DNA from: Achromobacter pulmonis
Lineage (GTDB): Bacteria > Pseudomonadota > Gammaproteobacteria > Burkholderiales > Burkholderiaceae_B
Assembly: GCF_902859765.1 (NCBI RefSeq)
Contig: NZ_CADIJV010000020.1
Location: forward strand, 37,330 to 101,329
DNA length: 64,000 nucleotides
Reading direction: 5' to 3'
The first letter of the stretch is position 1, and each line of letters starts with the position of its first letter. Positions 17,832-25,377 of this stretch are shown one piece after another. Below the pieces are notes generated by a model. That model saw only the letters and a list, made by a program, of their open reading frames with translations. It ran no database searches and was not told the DNA's origin. A program made the translations under genes and the position numbers.

Positions 17832-19283
17832 ATGGCTTACGGCGTCACGCCGGACGGCTTCGTCCGCATGCGCCTGCCGGAAGTCCGGCAGGAGATTGTT
17901 GAGGACCTGCGCGCGCGGCTGTTGGCCGCCGGCTACAGCCAGAGCGTGGAGACGCGGCCCGATAGTGTCACGGGCCTGCTGATCGACACCTTTGCCGAGC
18001 GCGAGGCGGCCCTTTGGGAGCAAATGGAGGGGGTATACCTGTCCATGTACCCCGGCTCGGCCACCGGCGCGTCGCTGGACCGGTCGGTGTCCTTCACCGG
18101 GGTGCGGCGCCTGGCAGACGAGCGGTCCCGCGCATATGTGGTGCTGTACGGCGCGGCGGGGACGATGGTGCGCGCCGGTGCCCGTGTGCGGCATCGCGTG
18201 AGCCAAAACCTATGGGAACTCGCCGCCGACACCGCCATCTTGGCGGGGGCCGCGGCTGATATCACGTTGCAGCCGGCGCCGGCGCCCAGCACCGTCTACA
18301 CGGTGACCGTGGATGGCCAGCCCTATTCGTACACCTCGATGGCCACCACCAACCTTCCGGCAATCCTGGGCGGCTTGGTCGCCGCACTGGAGCCGAGCGG
18401 CTTGGCGGTGTCCAGCGACGGGGCGACTATTCGCGCGGCTACCGACGGGCGCATCGCGCGTGCGTTCACCTGGTCGAGCCAGCTCGAGCTCGTCCGCCTC
18501 GGTTCGCCGGCGCTGGTGCTGTCCGACGGCGCGTCCGAGGAGGGCGCCGCACCTGGTGACCTGAACGGTATTGTGACGGCGGTAGAAGGCTGGGACGCCG
18601 TCGATAACCTTCAAGCCGGCGTTGCGGGTAGGCTGGCGGAGAACGACGCCGCGCTTAGGGCGCGGTATCCCACCGGGTTGTTCCGCCTCGGAGCCGCCAC
18701 ACTGCCGAGCCTGGCGCCCAACATCCGAGACAAGGTGCCAGGCGTGCGCGCGCTGCGCGTTTTCTCGAATGATGGCGATACGGTCGACGCCGCGGGCCGG
18801 CCGCCGCATTCTGTGCATGCCGTGGTGGACGGCGGCCTGGACGATGAAGTCGCGGCGGCCATTTTCCGGGTCAAGGGCGGCGGCATCGATACCCACGGCG
18901 CGGTGCTTGTGATCGTGACTGATGGTGAGGGAGCCAAGCACCCGATCAGATTCGACCGCCCCGCAAGGGTCTATGTGTGGGTTTCGTGCGCTGTGACGCT
19001 GCTGCCGCCATCGGAACAGGCGTTTCCGCCTGACGGGTTCGAAACGATCGCGGCGAACCTCGCAGCGGCCGGAGAGGGCTTCTCCATCGGCGACGATGTG
19101 ATCCGGCAGCGCCTGTTCGGCGCGATATACAGGACGCCCGGAATTTCCTCGGTCGACCTGCGGCTGGCCTTCTCGACCGACCCGGCTTTCGTTCCGGCCC
19201 CGGATGACTACGTAGACGCCAACATTGAAATCCTGGATTCGCAGGTGGCGGCCTTCGACCTATCTCGTATCAAGGTGACCTGA
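17832..19283 (+). CDS. Baseplate protein J
   Basis: 483 residues. ITPDGF-type N-terminus (YGVTPDGFVRMRLPEVRQEIVEDLRARL), DSVTGLLIDTFAEREAALWEQMEGVYLSMYPGSATGASLDR, a central domain with VEGWDAVDNLQAGVAGRLAENDAALRARY, and a C-terminal IRQRLFGAIYRTPGISSVDLRLAF are the conserved blocks of gpJ. It is a wedge component that links hub and tail fibres. It has a GAGG ribosome binding site, and its stop overlaps the next start by one base. Confidence 0.92.
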   Translation: MAYGVTPDGFVRMRLPEVRQEIVEDLRARLLAAGYSQSVETRPDSVTGLLIDTFAEREAALWEQMEGVYLSMYPGSATGASLDRSVSFTGVRRLADERSRAYVVLYGAAGTMVRAGARVRHRVSQNLWELAADTAILAGAAADITLQPAPAPSTVYTVTVDGQPYSYTSMATTNLPAILGGLVAALEPSGLAVSSDGATIRAATDGRIARAFTWSSQLELVRLGSPALVLSDGASEEGAAPGDLNGIVTAVEGWDAVDNLQAGVAGRLAENDAALRARYPTGLFRLGAATLPSLAPNIRDKVPGVRALRVFSNDGDTVDAAGRPPHSVHAVVDGGLDDEVAAAIFRVKGGGIDTHGAVLVIVTDGEGAKHPIRFDRPARVYVWVSCAVTLLPPSEQAFPPDGFETIAANLAAAGEGFSIGDDVIRQRLFGAIYRTPGISSVDLRLAFSTDPAFVPAPDDYVDANIEILDSQVAAFDLSRIKVT

Positions 19284-19948
19284 TGGACCTACAACAGGAT
19301 CATGCCGGCATTGCCTGGTCGCATTGGCTCGGGCAGTTTCAAGGGAAGCGGCGCATCGAAGCGCTGGTCAAGGCGCTCATGAAGCCCGCCAACGGCCTGC
19401 AGGGCGCGCTGCGCGCAATGTACGAAGAACGGTGGCTGGACACGGCCGTGGGGCAGCAATTGGACGGCATCGGCGAGATCGTGGGGCTGCCCCGCGTCAT
19501 CGACGAGGCGATCTATGTGCAGTTCTTTGGCTTCGCCGGGCAGCCGAACGTCACCGGGTTCGGCCAGGCGAGGCTTCGCCGCGCCAACGAGCGGCCTGTT
19601 TCCGGATCGACCAGATTGATGGACGCCGAATACAGAAAGCTCCTGTACTGGAAGATTGCCCTAAACAACGGGCACGGGACCACCCCCGAGATCTCCGCCT
19701 CCCTGAAGCCGATCTTCGACGTGTCGCGCGTGATCGTCCAGGACGCGGGCAACGCCAAGATCCGGATCTGGGTGAGCCGCATCCCGGGGCCGAACGACCC
19801 TCTGATGGCAAACCCATACAAATGGGTTCCCAAGGCCGCAGGCGTCGGCGTGCAAATTATCTCTGGCTCGACGGAAAAGCCCTTTGGCTTCCGCGAGCAG
19901 GGTTTCTATGGCTTTGGCGTCGGCGTGCTGGCGCGAGGAATTCACTGA
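19283..19948 (+). CDS. Baseplate protein (DUF2612, gpI-like)
   Basis: 221 residues. RIEALVKALMKPANGLQGALRAMYEERWLDTAVGQQLDGIGEIVGLPR and YRKLLYWKIALNNGHGTTPEI are typical of DUF2612 proteins that occupy the gpI position between baseplate J and the tail fibre. It overlaps the fibre start by one base. The protein probably attaches the fibre to the baseplate. Confidence 0.85.
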   Translation: MDLQQDHAGIAWSHWLGQFQGKRRIEALVKALMKPANGLQGALRAMYEERWLDTAVGQQLDGIGEIVGLPRVIDEAIYVQFFGFAGQPNVTGFGQARLRRANERPVSGSTRLMDAEYRKLLYWKIALNNGHGTTPEISASLKPIFDVSRVIVQDAGNAKIRIWVSRIPGPNDPLMANPYKWVPKAAGVGVQIISGSTEKPFGFREQGFYGFGVGVLARGIH

Positions 19949-21291
19949 TGGCAGACACCAATTTTTTCGAACTGTTCACCGTCACCTGGGCGCAGGCCGG
20001 CACGGTCGATGTGATCACGGACGTGCAGTACAAGACCGGCTGGACCTACATCGGGTCGTTGCCGCCGACCGTCGAGCAGTTCAACAAGGTTCAGCAGCTC
20101 AACGATGAAAAGATGGGCTGGATCTACCGCCAACTGGCCGCGGTCGCCGCGCTGACCGGCCGGCCGCTGTCCGCGGCAGGGGATGACGCGATTTCGTTCG
20201 CGCTGCAGAACCTCAACGCGTCCAATCTCAGTGCGGGCACCGTGCCGGTGGCCAGGCTCGCCGGCACGGCTTCGTCACTGACTGCGGGGGCGGCAACGAA
20301 GCTGGCCGTCAGCCGAAGCTTTTCCGTCGAGGGTGGTGCAACCGCCGCGGCGCAAGCATTCGACGGCACCGGGGACGTGAAACTGACCGTGACCGCCCTT
20401 GATGTGGGCAAGGCGAATGCGGGGGTCCTGGCCGTGGCGCGCGGTGGCACGGGCCTCGGCGCCGTGGCCGCGGGCGATTATCTGGTAGGGACTGGGGGCG
20501 GCGCGCTGGCGACGAAGACGCCCGTCCAGGTGTTGAGCCACATTGGCGGCGCGCCACTGGACTCTCCCGGTTTGACCGGTGCGCCAACCGCGCCCACGCC
20601 CGCTGCGACCGATCGCAGCACCAGGATCGCCACGACCGCATTCGTGGCCGGGAATTTCCCTCGGCTTTATTCGATCGCCGCGCTTCCTGCCCAGGACGTC
20701 GGCCCGATTATCGTCATCGAGTGCGCCGAGGTCTGGACCTGGTCGGTGAGCCAATATTTCACCGGCTACCGCTCGCCACTTTGCGGGCGACCGCTCGATG
20801 GGCACACCGCGACGCCGCTGGCCAGCGAGGTTGACGCAATCGGCGGGCTGCTGTCGAAAGTTGACTATGCGCCACTCTGGGGCTACGCCCAGGAACAAGG
20901 CCTCGTCAAGACCGAGGCCGTATGGCAGGCCAACCGGGGCGCGCATTGGTTCACGGACTATTCGGCGACCCAGTTCCGCGTGCCGGATCTGCGCGATATG
21001 TTCCGCCGTTTCACCGGAACTGACGCTGACACTGCAAATGCGAGAGCGCTGGCGAGCCGCCAGACGGATGCAATCCAGGGCGGCTCTGGCACACTTGGCC
21101 CTGTCGTATTCTCCGGATCCGTGGCCGCCGGGACAGGACCCTTTACCGTAGATGCGGGACTGGGTGCGACGTTCGCCAGCGGAACGTCCGGCAATGTCAG
21201 AACCGTTTCTTACGACCTGGCGAGAGTGGCGCGCACGGCACTTGAAACTCGGCCCGTCAACGTCGCTTTTTACCCCCGAATTCATGCGTAG
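19948..21291 (+). CDS. Tail fibre protein with invertible C-terminus
   Basis: 447 residues. The N-terminal part attaches to the baseplate and is followed by a repetitive Gly/Ala-rich shaft (ALDVGKANAGVLAVARGGTG, a common fibre motif) and an APTAPTPAATDRSTRIATTAFVAGNF repeat. Residues 270-360 form a phage tail-collar domain ending FRVPDLRDMFRRFTGTDAD. The last 86 residues, after TANARALASRQT, form the receptor-contact tip and end ETRPVNVAFYPRIHA. Codons 361-372 lie on the left copy of a 36-bp inverted repeat (21030-21065), and an alternative homologous tip is encoded on the opposite strand just downstream. The gene is therefore probably phase-variable. Confidence 0.93.
   Translation: MADTNFFELFTVTWAQAGTVDVITDVQYKTGWTYIGSLPPTVEQFNKVQQLNDEKMGWIYRQLAAVAALTGRPLSAAGDDAISFALQNLNASNLSAGTVPVARLAGTASSLTAGAATKLAVSRSFSVEGGATAAAQAFDGTGDVKLTVTALDVGKANAGVLAVARGGTGLGAVAAGDYLVGTGGGALATKTPVQVLSHIGGAPLDSPGLTGAPTAPTPAATDRSTRIATTAFVAGNFPRLYSIAALPAQDVGPIIVIECAEVWTWSVSQYFTGYRSPLCGRPLDGHTATPLASEVDAIGGLLSKVDYAPLWGYAQEQGLVKTEAVWQANRGAHWFTDYSATQFRVPDLRDMFRRFTGTDADTANARALASRQTDAIQGGSGTLGPVVFSGSVAAGTGPFTVDAGLGATFASGTSGNVRTVSYDLARVARTALETRPVNVAFYPRIHA
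21030..21065 (+). repeat. Left 36-bp inverted repeat of tail-fibre invertible segment
   Basis: Exact reverse complement of 21481-21516. It begins CACTGCAAATGCGAGAGCGC and encodes the conserved TANARALASRQ hinge of the fibre. Similarity continues imperfectly on the inner side for about 13 more bases. It does not look like a Gin/Cin/Hin 26-bp crossover site. Confidence 0.95.
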
Positions 21292-21293
21292 TT

Positions 21294-21516
21294 TTATGCA
21301 TGAATGCGAGGGTGATAGGCCGTGTTCTGGGGCCTGTTCTCCGCGCCTCCCGCCTCGCCGATGTACGTCGAACTGGTGCCGGATCCCGCGCCCGTATTCA
21401 GCCCAAACAGACCGCCGCCGGCCGGGTTCGCCGACATCAAGTAGCCAAGCAGCTGATGGCGATGTGCCTGCAATGCACCGGTCTGGCGGCTCGCCAGCGC
21501 TCTCGCATTTGCAGTG
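21294..21516 (-). CDS. Silent alternative tail-fibre C-terminus
   Basis: There is no start codon or promoter. Read from the repeat in the fibre frame, it gives TANARALASRQTGALQAHRH, then QLLGYLMSANPAGGGLFGLN, a Gly/Ser/Thr-rich stretch, and ends ENRPQNTAYHPRIHA followed by TAA. The end is homologous to the expressed tip's ETRPVNVAFYPRIHA, and the middle is unrelated, as expected for a different receptor specificity. The tip is about 13 residues shorter. The HRH motif resembles His-x-His metal-site repeats of short fibre tips. It would be expressed only after inversion of 21030-21516. Confidence 0.85.
21481..21516 (-). repeat. Right 36-bp inverted repeat of tail-fibre invertible segment
   Basis: Perfect reverse complement of 21030-21065. 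It ends 17 bp before the AGGAG of the next gene, so inversion would leave the ribosome binding site and start of that gene untouched. Confidence 0.95.
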
Positions 21517-21545
21517 CAAGTATCAATTTTCTAGGAGAACGAAGT

Positions 21546-21902
21546 ATGCAGAAAGACGTATTTCAGACCGATGATGACGGCCTGTACCTTTACAAATCGG
21601 TGGCCAACGAGCTGGCGCTCACGCCTGGCGCGTTCAATATCCCGTTTGGCGCGTACGAGGATACGCCGCCGATGCCGCTGAGCGGGAAGTGGCCGAGGCG
21701 CGTGGGCGGCGCATGGGTCATGGTCGAGGACTATCGCACCACGCCTCTTTGGGTGGTGGAAACGGGCGCGCCGTATTCGATCGGCGGCGAGCATGACGGC
21801 GCATCCGGACAGGTCAGCTACCCCGGTTGGGGGCCGTTGCCGGCTTGGCTGACGACGGTGGAGCCGTCTCGCGAAGTTGCCGGTGCCGACGCGGAGGGGT
21901 AG
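21546..21902 (+). CDS. Tail-fibre-associated protein (possible fibre assembly chaperone)
   Basis: 118 residues, ATG after a good AGGAG at 21533. It begins MQKDVFQTDDDGLYLYKSVAN and includes LTPGAFNIPFGAYEDTPPMP and WPRRVGGAWVMVEDYR, a pattern seen in small genes directly after fibre genes (Tfa-like N-terminal halves). It sits outside the invertible segment, so one chaperone would have to serve both fibre forms. No catalytic motif is visible; the role is inferred from position. Confidence 0.6.
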   Translation: MQKDVFQTDDDGLYLYKSVANELALTPGAFNIPFGAYEDTPPMPLSGKWPRRVGGAWVMVEDYRTTPLWVVETGAPYSIGGEHDGASGQVSYPGWGPLPAWLTTVEPSREVAGADAEG

Positions 21903-21904
21903 AG

Positions 21905-22927
21905 CTACGCAGCCAGCGGCATGGCCTCTAGTTCGATTTCGCGTTCGCGGCGCATTTCTTCAAGCTGCTTCCGGCCGAGTGGACTGCGGGCCAGCTTCTG
22001 CGCCAGCTCGCGCCCGTGTGGATGGTAGTAGCGCAGCAGCATGCGAGTGTCGACGTTGCCGTTGACCTTCGCCAGTTCGTGGATCTGGAACACCGTCGCC
22101 AGCTGTGAGGTGCCTTCGTGCCGCAGATCGTGAAACCGCAGGTCCCGGAAGTATGCGGCGTTGGGCCGGCGGCCGTGAAGCCGGCAGATGCCCTCATACC
22201 GGAGCCGGGCGCGCCGGCGAGCGCGAATGAAGGCGCGGGTAACGGAGCCCGGTTGCATCGTGAAGATGCGGCCCCGCATCGGTTTGCCTGTGACCCAGCG
22301 GCGCAGGGCCTCCCGCGCTCGAGGCGTTAGGGGTACATCGCGGGCGCGGCCGTTCTTCGTATGCGGCAGATGGACGACGCCGTGCATGAGGTCCAGGTGC
22401 TCGCGCTGAATGCCGACGACCTCGGAGCGGCGCATACCGGTTTCCTTGGCGACGGTCAGGATCGTCGGCAGCTCTGCGGATCGGGTGGCGCGAATGATCC
22501 ATTCCAGCTCTTTGCGCGGGCAGTCGTCGTCGGAGACGCCTCGCAGCGTGATCCGGTCGAATAGGCGCCGGTCGCGCGCGTCGTCGACCGCCGGCCGCCG
22601 CACAAGCTGGACGGGATTGGCCAGTTGGTCAAAGCCCCAGTCCTTGCGGATCACCGTGTAGACGTGCGACAGGAAGGCCATGCGCCGCACCACGGTGGCC
22701 GGCGCCCGGTCCTTGAGCCATTCGTCGCGCAATTCCGTCAGGTCGGAGCTGCGGATGCGATCGACAGGACGGATGGCAAGGCGCGTCGCGCGCCAGATCC
22801 GCGCGATGGATTGTTCGGAGACGTGCCCCTTCTTGGTGGCTGAAACCTCGGCCAGATAGCGCGTGAGCGCGTCGGCAAGGGTCGGGGCGGGCTTTCGGCG
22901 GGGCTGTCGGCGGGACCAGGGTTTCAT
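21905..22927 (-). CDS. int: Tyrosine recombinase / phage integrase
   Basis: 340 residues. The catalytic set is complete: Arg in TGMRRSEVVGI, Lys in HTKNGRARDVPL, His-x-x-Arg in FHDLRHEG, and the nucleophile Tyr in LLRYYHPHG. The N-terminal SAM-like core-binding domain occupies about residues 15-110. It is transcribed against the structural genes and ends 2 bp from the fibre-associated gene. It would integrate and excise the prophage. Because it lies next to the invertible fibre segment and no serine invertase is visible, a second role in inversion is possible but unsupported by site similarity. A longer upstream open frame is out-of-family and was not used. Confidence 0.92.
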   Translation of the reverse strand: MKPWSRRQPRRKPAPTLADALTRYLAEVSATKKGHVSEQSIARIWRATRLAIRPVDRIRSSDLTELRDEWLKDRAPATVVRRMAFLSHVYTVIRKDWGFDQLANPVQLVRRPAVDDARDRRLFDRITLRGVSDDDCPRKELEWIIRATRSAELPTILTVAKETGMRRSEVVGIQREHLDLMHGVVHLPHTKNGRARDVPLTPRAREALRRWVTGKPMRGRIFTMQPGSVTRAFIRARRRARLRYEGICRLHGRRPNAAYFRDLRFHDLRHEGTSQLATVFQIHELAKVNGNVDTRMLLRYYHPHGRELAQKLARSPLGRKQLEEMRREREIELEAMPLAA

Positions 22928-22981
22928 CGGGGCAAAAGCCCCAGGTTGTAGCGCAATTCTATTTTTCTTGTTGTACCTACC

Positions 22982-23004
22982 CCCGCCACTGGCGGGTTTT
23001 TTTT
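22982..23004 (+). terminator. Intrinsic terminator before the lysis cassette
   Basis: CCCGCC (22982-22987) ACT-loop GGCGGG (22991-22996) followed by eight T residues. It is positioned on the plus strand between the divergent integrase start and the holin gene. It could block leftover late transcription or act as an attenuator for the lysis genes. Confidence 0.7.
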
Positions 23005-23023
23005 GACGTAACGGGAGGCAGAC

Positions 23024-23497
23024 ATGCACACCGTCAACAGGAGCAGGGAGATTATGGAACCGAGTTCCACAGGGTTGGGCGGCTGGGCGGCCGTGAAAAT
23101 CGCCTTGGCGTTTGGGCTGCCTGCGGCTCTCGCGGCCATTCTGGGCATGCTCATCATGCCGCCGCGGTCGCCGCAGGAGTTCGTCAAGCGCACGATTTGC
23201 ACGGTGTCGTGTTCCTTCATCTTCGGCCCGATCCTGGCGATTGCGGTCTTGTCCTGGCGCCCATCGTTGATGGAAACGGCGCACTGGGTTGCAGCCAGAA
23301 GCGGCGGGGGCGAAGAGAGGCTGCTGGCCCTGTTCTACGTGCTGGGGCCGTGCATGCTGTTGGCCGGGCTGCCGGCGTGGTGGGTGCTGGGTGCCTATAT
23401 GCGCTGGATGGCGAGCATGCGGCAAAAGGGTTTTCTGGAATGGATCGCTGACGTGCGGGCGAAGTTGCTCGGCGCGCGGCCTGGCGGGGAGGGCTGA
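23024..23497 (+). CDS. Putative holin-like membrane protein
   Basis: 157 residues with a GGGAGG ribosome binding site. Three hydrophobic segments are visible: roughly residues 22-47 (AVKIALAFGLPAALAAILGMLIM), 58-78 (ICTVSCSFIFGPILAIAVLSW) and 100-125 (ALFYVLGPCMLLAGLPAWWVLG). A short charged N-terminus and C-terminus flank them. It precedes the endolysin by 2 bp, the standard holin position. Family assignment is by topology and context. Confidence 0.7.
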   Translation: MHTVNRSREIMEPSSTGLGGWAAVKIALAFGLPAALAAILGMLIMPPRSPQEFVKRTICTVSCSFIFGPILAIAVLSWRPSLMETAHWVAARSGGGEERLLALFYVLGPCMLLAGLPAWWVLGAYMRWMASMRQKGFLEWIADVRAKLLGARPGGEG

Positions 23498-23499
23498 TC

Positions 23500-23991
23500 A
23501 TGGATCCGAAGACGATCATCGAGGCCGCAATTAAGCCCGCGCTGGCGCTGCTGCCGGCGCGCATGGACACGCCGGCGGCGTGCGTCATGCTGCTGGCCAT
23601 CGGCCTGCAGGAAAGCCGGTTCATGCATCGCCAGCAGATCGGCGGACCGGCGCGCGGCTTCTGGCAGTTCGAGAAGGGCACCCGTGCGAGCCGTGGCGGC
23701 GTGTGGGGCGTGTTCCTGCATGCGGCGAGCAAGGATCACCTGCCGGCGCTGTGCAAGGCCCGCAGCGTGGCGTGCGATCCGGACGTGATCTATGCCGCGC
23801 TCGAATACGACGACGTGCTGGCCGCCGGTGTGGCGCGGCTGCTGCTGTGGACCGATCCGAAGGCGCTGCCGGCCGTGGGCGACGCGGACGCGGGGTGGGC
23901 GTTGTACCTGCGCACCTGGCGGCCCGGTCGCCCGCATCCGCAGACCTGGGCGGAGCTGTACCGTCAGGCCGCCGCCGAGGTGCGCCCGTGA
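23500..23991 (+). CDS. Endolysin (muramidase/transglycosylase-like)
   Basis: 163 residues without a signal peptide. LLAIGLQESRFMHRQQIGGPARGFWQFE contains a catalytic-type Glu followed by GGPARGFWQFE, the arrangement of phage lysozyme-like/transglycosylase lysins. The C-terminus LYLRTWRPGRPHPQTWAELYRQA is closely repeated in a decayed copy at 29701. The holin upstream would release it to the periplasm. The stop overlaps the GTG start of the spanin gene. Confidence 0.8.
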   Translation: MDPKTIIEAAIKPALALLPARMDTPAACVMLLAIGLQESRFMHRQQIGGPARGFWQFEKGTRASRGGVWGVFLHAASKDHLPALCKARSVACDPDVIYAALEYDDVLAAGVARLLLWTDPKALPAVGDADAGWALYLRTWRPGRPHPQTWAELYRQAAAEVRP

Positions 23992-24494
23992 CCGCCCTGG
24001 CGCGCGCCGCCGGTCTGGTCGCGGGTTGGCGCGGGTACGCGGCGGCGGCCGTCGTGGGCGGCGTTGTGGCATGGACGGTGCAGGGCTGGCGCTACGGCGA
24101 GCAACTGGCAGAGCAGCGCGCGGCACGGGCGGACGAGGTGGCCGAGGGCCAGCGGCAAGCCCGCGAGATTCTGGCGCGGCGCCATGCGGACGTCGCGGAA
24201 ATCAACGAACGGAACGGGCGTGCCGAGTGGGCCGCCTATGGGGGGATGCGCAATGCGCAGATTCAAGACGATGGCCTGCGGGCTGATGTTGATGCTGGGC
24301 GCCAGCGGCTGCACGTCCGTGCCGCCTGCACCGCCGCCGGCCGTGGAGTGCCCGAAGCCAGCGCCGCCGCCGGCGTGGATCATGGAGCCCGCGCCGAACT
24401 TGATCCCGCTGCTCGATCGGATTATTTCGCCCTCAGGGCCGGGATCCAGCGGCTAACGGCGCAACTGGAGGCGTGCCAAGCGTGGCGGCGGTAG
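23988..24494 (+). CDS. Inner-membrane spanin (Rz-like)
   Basis: 168 residues, GTG start overlapping the endolysin stop (GTGA). One N-terminal membrane segment (GYAAAAVVGGVVAWTVQG, about residues 16-33) is followed by a long charged helical periplasmic region (EQLAEQRAARADEVAEGQRQAREILARRHAD), the layout of Rz i-spanins. With the nested Rz1 gene it would fuse inner and outer membranes at the end of lysis. The C-terminal half overlaps Rz1 in another frame. Confidence 0.8.
   Translation: MTALARAAGLVAGWRGYAAAAVVGGVVAWTVQGWRYGEQLAEQRAARADEVAEGQRQAREILARRHADVAEINERNGRAEWAAYGGMRNAQIQDDGLRADVDAGRQRLHVRAACTAAGRGVPEASAAAGVDHGARAELDPAARSDYFALRAGIQRLTAQLEACQAWRR
24253..24456 (+). CDS. Outer-membrane spanin lipoprotein (Rz1), nested in Rz
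   Basis: 67 residues in the +1 frame, entirely inside the Rz gene. It starts MRRFKTMACGLMLMLGASGC, a signal peptide with a lipobox ending in Cys20. The mature part is Pro-rich (TSVPPAPPPAVECPKPAPPP), the hallmark of Rz1 o-spanins. The embedded arrangement is that of lambda Rz/Rz1. Confidence 0.85.
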   Translation: MRRFKTMACGLMLMLGASGCTSVPPAPPPAVECPKPAPPPAWIMEPAPNLIPLLDRIISPSGPGSSG

Positions 24495-24523
24495 GTGAGT
24501 GCGACCCCAAATAAGACCGAAGG

Positions 24524-24560
24524 GGCGCGAAAAATATTAGCATCTGCTATATTTTGCCTG
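24524..24560 (+). promoter_or_regulatory. AT-rich imperfect palindrome, possible promoter/operator
   Basis: AAAATATTAGCA and TGCTATATTTT face each other across a TC spacer in an otherwise GC-rich region, directly upstream of the small membrane-protein genes. It contains TATATT as a possible -10 element. A regulatory role is inferred only from composition and symmetry. Confidence 0.35.
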
Positions 24561-24613
24561 TTGTGAGGCAGTTTTCGTGCAATGCGGATCCCTCGGAACA
24601 CATCGGTACACCT

Positions 24614-24835
24614 ATGAAAAAGCGTAGCAGAAAGGCTTTCTGGGGCGGTTTTTGGGGCGGCATAGCCGCTCCGCTGGCGCTGTTCTCTAACTACTCGGCT
24701 CCGACTGTCCAAGAACCTCAGATCAATCCGCTGTATCGCCCGGCGCGTTCGTCCAACGACGCGCTGCGTAGCGACGTGCGCCGCATCGGCGACGACTTTG
24801 GCCGTTCGATAGCGCGTCACAATGGCTCGCGGTAA
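24614..24835 (+). CDS. Small prophage protein of unknown function
   Basis: 73 residues from MKKRSRKAFWGGFWGGIAAP. A basic N-terminus is followed by a short hydrophobic WGGFWGGIAAPLALFS stretch, then a polar tail with DALRSDVRRIGDDFGRSIA. An upstream in-frame start (24554) is less likely. It overlaps the next gene by 14 bp, so the two are probably translated together. I do not recognise the family. Confidence 0.6.
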   Translation: MKKRSRKAFWGGFWGGIAAPLALFSNYSAPTVQEPQINPLYRPARSSNDALRSDVRRIGDDFGRSIARHNGSR

Positions 24836-25370
24836 GCCGTCTCACCGCCCAAGTTCCCCTTCATCTTTGCGGCCAGCTGGGCAACAGCAAGGCGCAGAGG
24901 TGGTGCGCCGCCAGACCATGATGCAGGCGGAAATCCATCAGGGACCGCTGCCTCATCCCGAGGTGCTGCGCCAATACGACCAGCTTTCTCCAGGTGCTGC
25001 CGACCGTATTATCACTATGGCGGAAGGCGAGGCGGCTCATCGCCGCGAGATGGAACGCCAGCAGCTCGAATCAGACGTAGCGCACCGCAGAACCCTGACT
25101 GGCATAGAGCAGCGCCGCATCGATGGTGTTTTTTCCAGCGATAAGACCGGCCAGATACTCGGGGCGGTGGTTTCGTGCATTGCTCTACTCGCGGCCGCAG
25201 CAACCGCCATTGTTGGCCTGATCTACGGCGTCACGTCTCGCTGGTACTGGGCCATCCCCGTCGCCCTAGTGTCGCTCCCCGTCCTTGGGATGGTCCAGGC
25301 AATCCGTCGAAGGGTTGAGCCAACTCGCGGCGAAAAGGCCGCCGGCAAGCCGACCAAAACTGATACATAG
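24822..25370 (+). CDS. DUF2335-like membrane protein (prophage cargo)
   Basis: 182 residues. The conserved phrase LPHPEVLRQYDQLSPGAADRIITMAEGEAAHRREMERQQLE, followed by two adjacent membrane segments (about residues 112-132, GAVVSCIALLAAAATAIVG, and 140-160, YWAIPVALVSLPVLGMV), is the DUF2335 layout. The family is common on prophages and of unknown function. With the 73-residue protein upstream it forms a two-gene unit after the lysis genes, a usual moron location; exclusion of other phages is one possible role, not shown. Confidence 0.75.
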   Translation: MARGKPSHRPSSPSSLRPAGQQQGAEVVRRQTMMQAEIHQGPLPHPEVLRQYDQLSPGAADRIITMAEGEAAHRREMERQQLESDVAHRRTLTGIEQRRIDGVFSSDKTGQILGAVVSCIALLAAAATAIVGLIYGVTSRWYWAIPVALVSLPVLGMVQAIRRRVEPTRGEKAAGKPTKTDT

Positions 25371-25377
25371 CGCGCCA

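Larger units (their letters stand above)
21030..21516. other. Putative invertible DNA segment (tail-fibre tip switch)
   Basis: 487 bp bounded by perfect 36-bp inverted repeats. The plus strand holds the expressed fibre tip (stop TAG 21289-21291) and the minus strand holds an alternative tip (stop TAA 21294-21296), so the two reading frames converge head to head with 2 bp between the stops. Inversion would place the second tip in frame with the constant part of the fibre without any frame change. Confidence 0.85.

Noticed and set aside
21031-21291. A diversity-generating retroelement (as in Bordetella phage BPP-1) acting on the fibre tip
   Set aside because: No reverse transcriptase, no template repeat and no adenine-targeted variable repeat were seen. 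The duplicate sequence is an inverted repeat with an alternative tip, which inversion explains fully.
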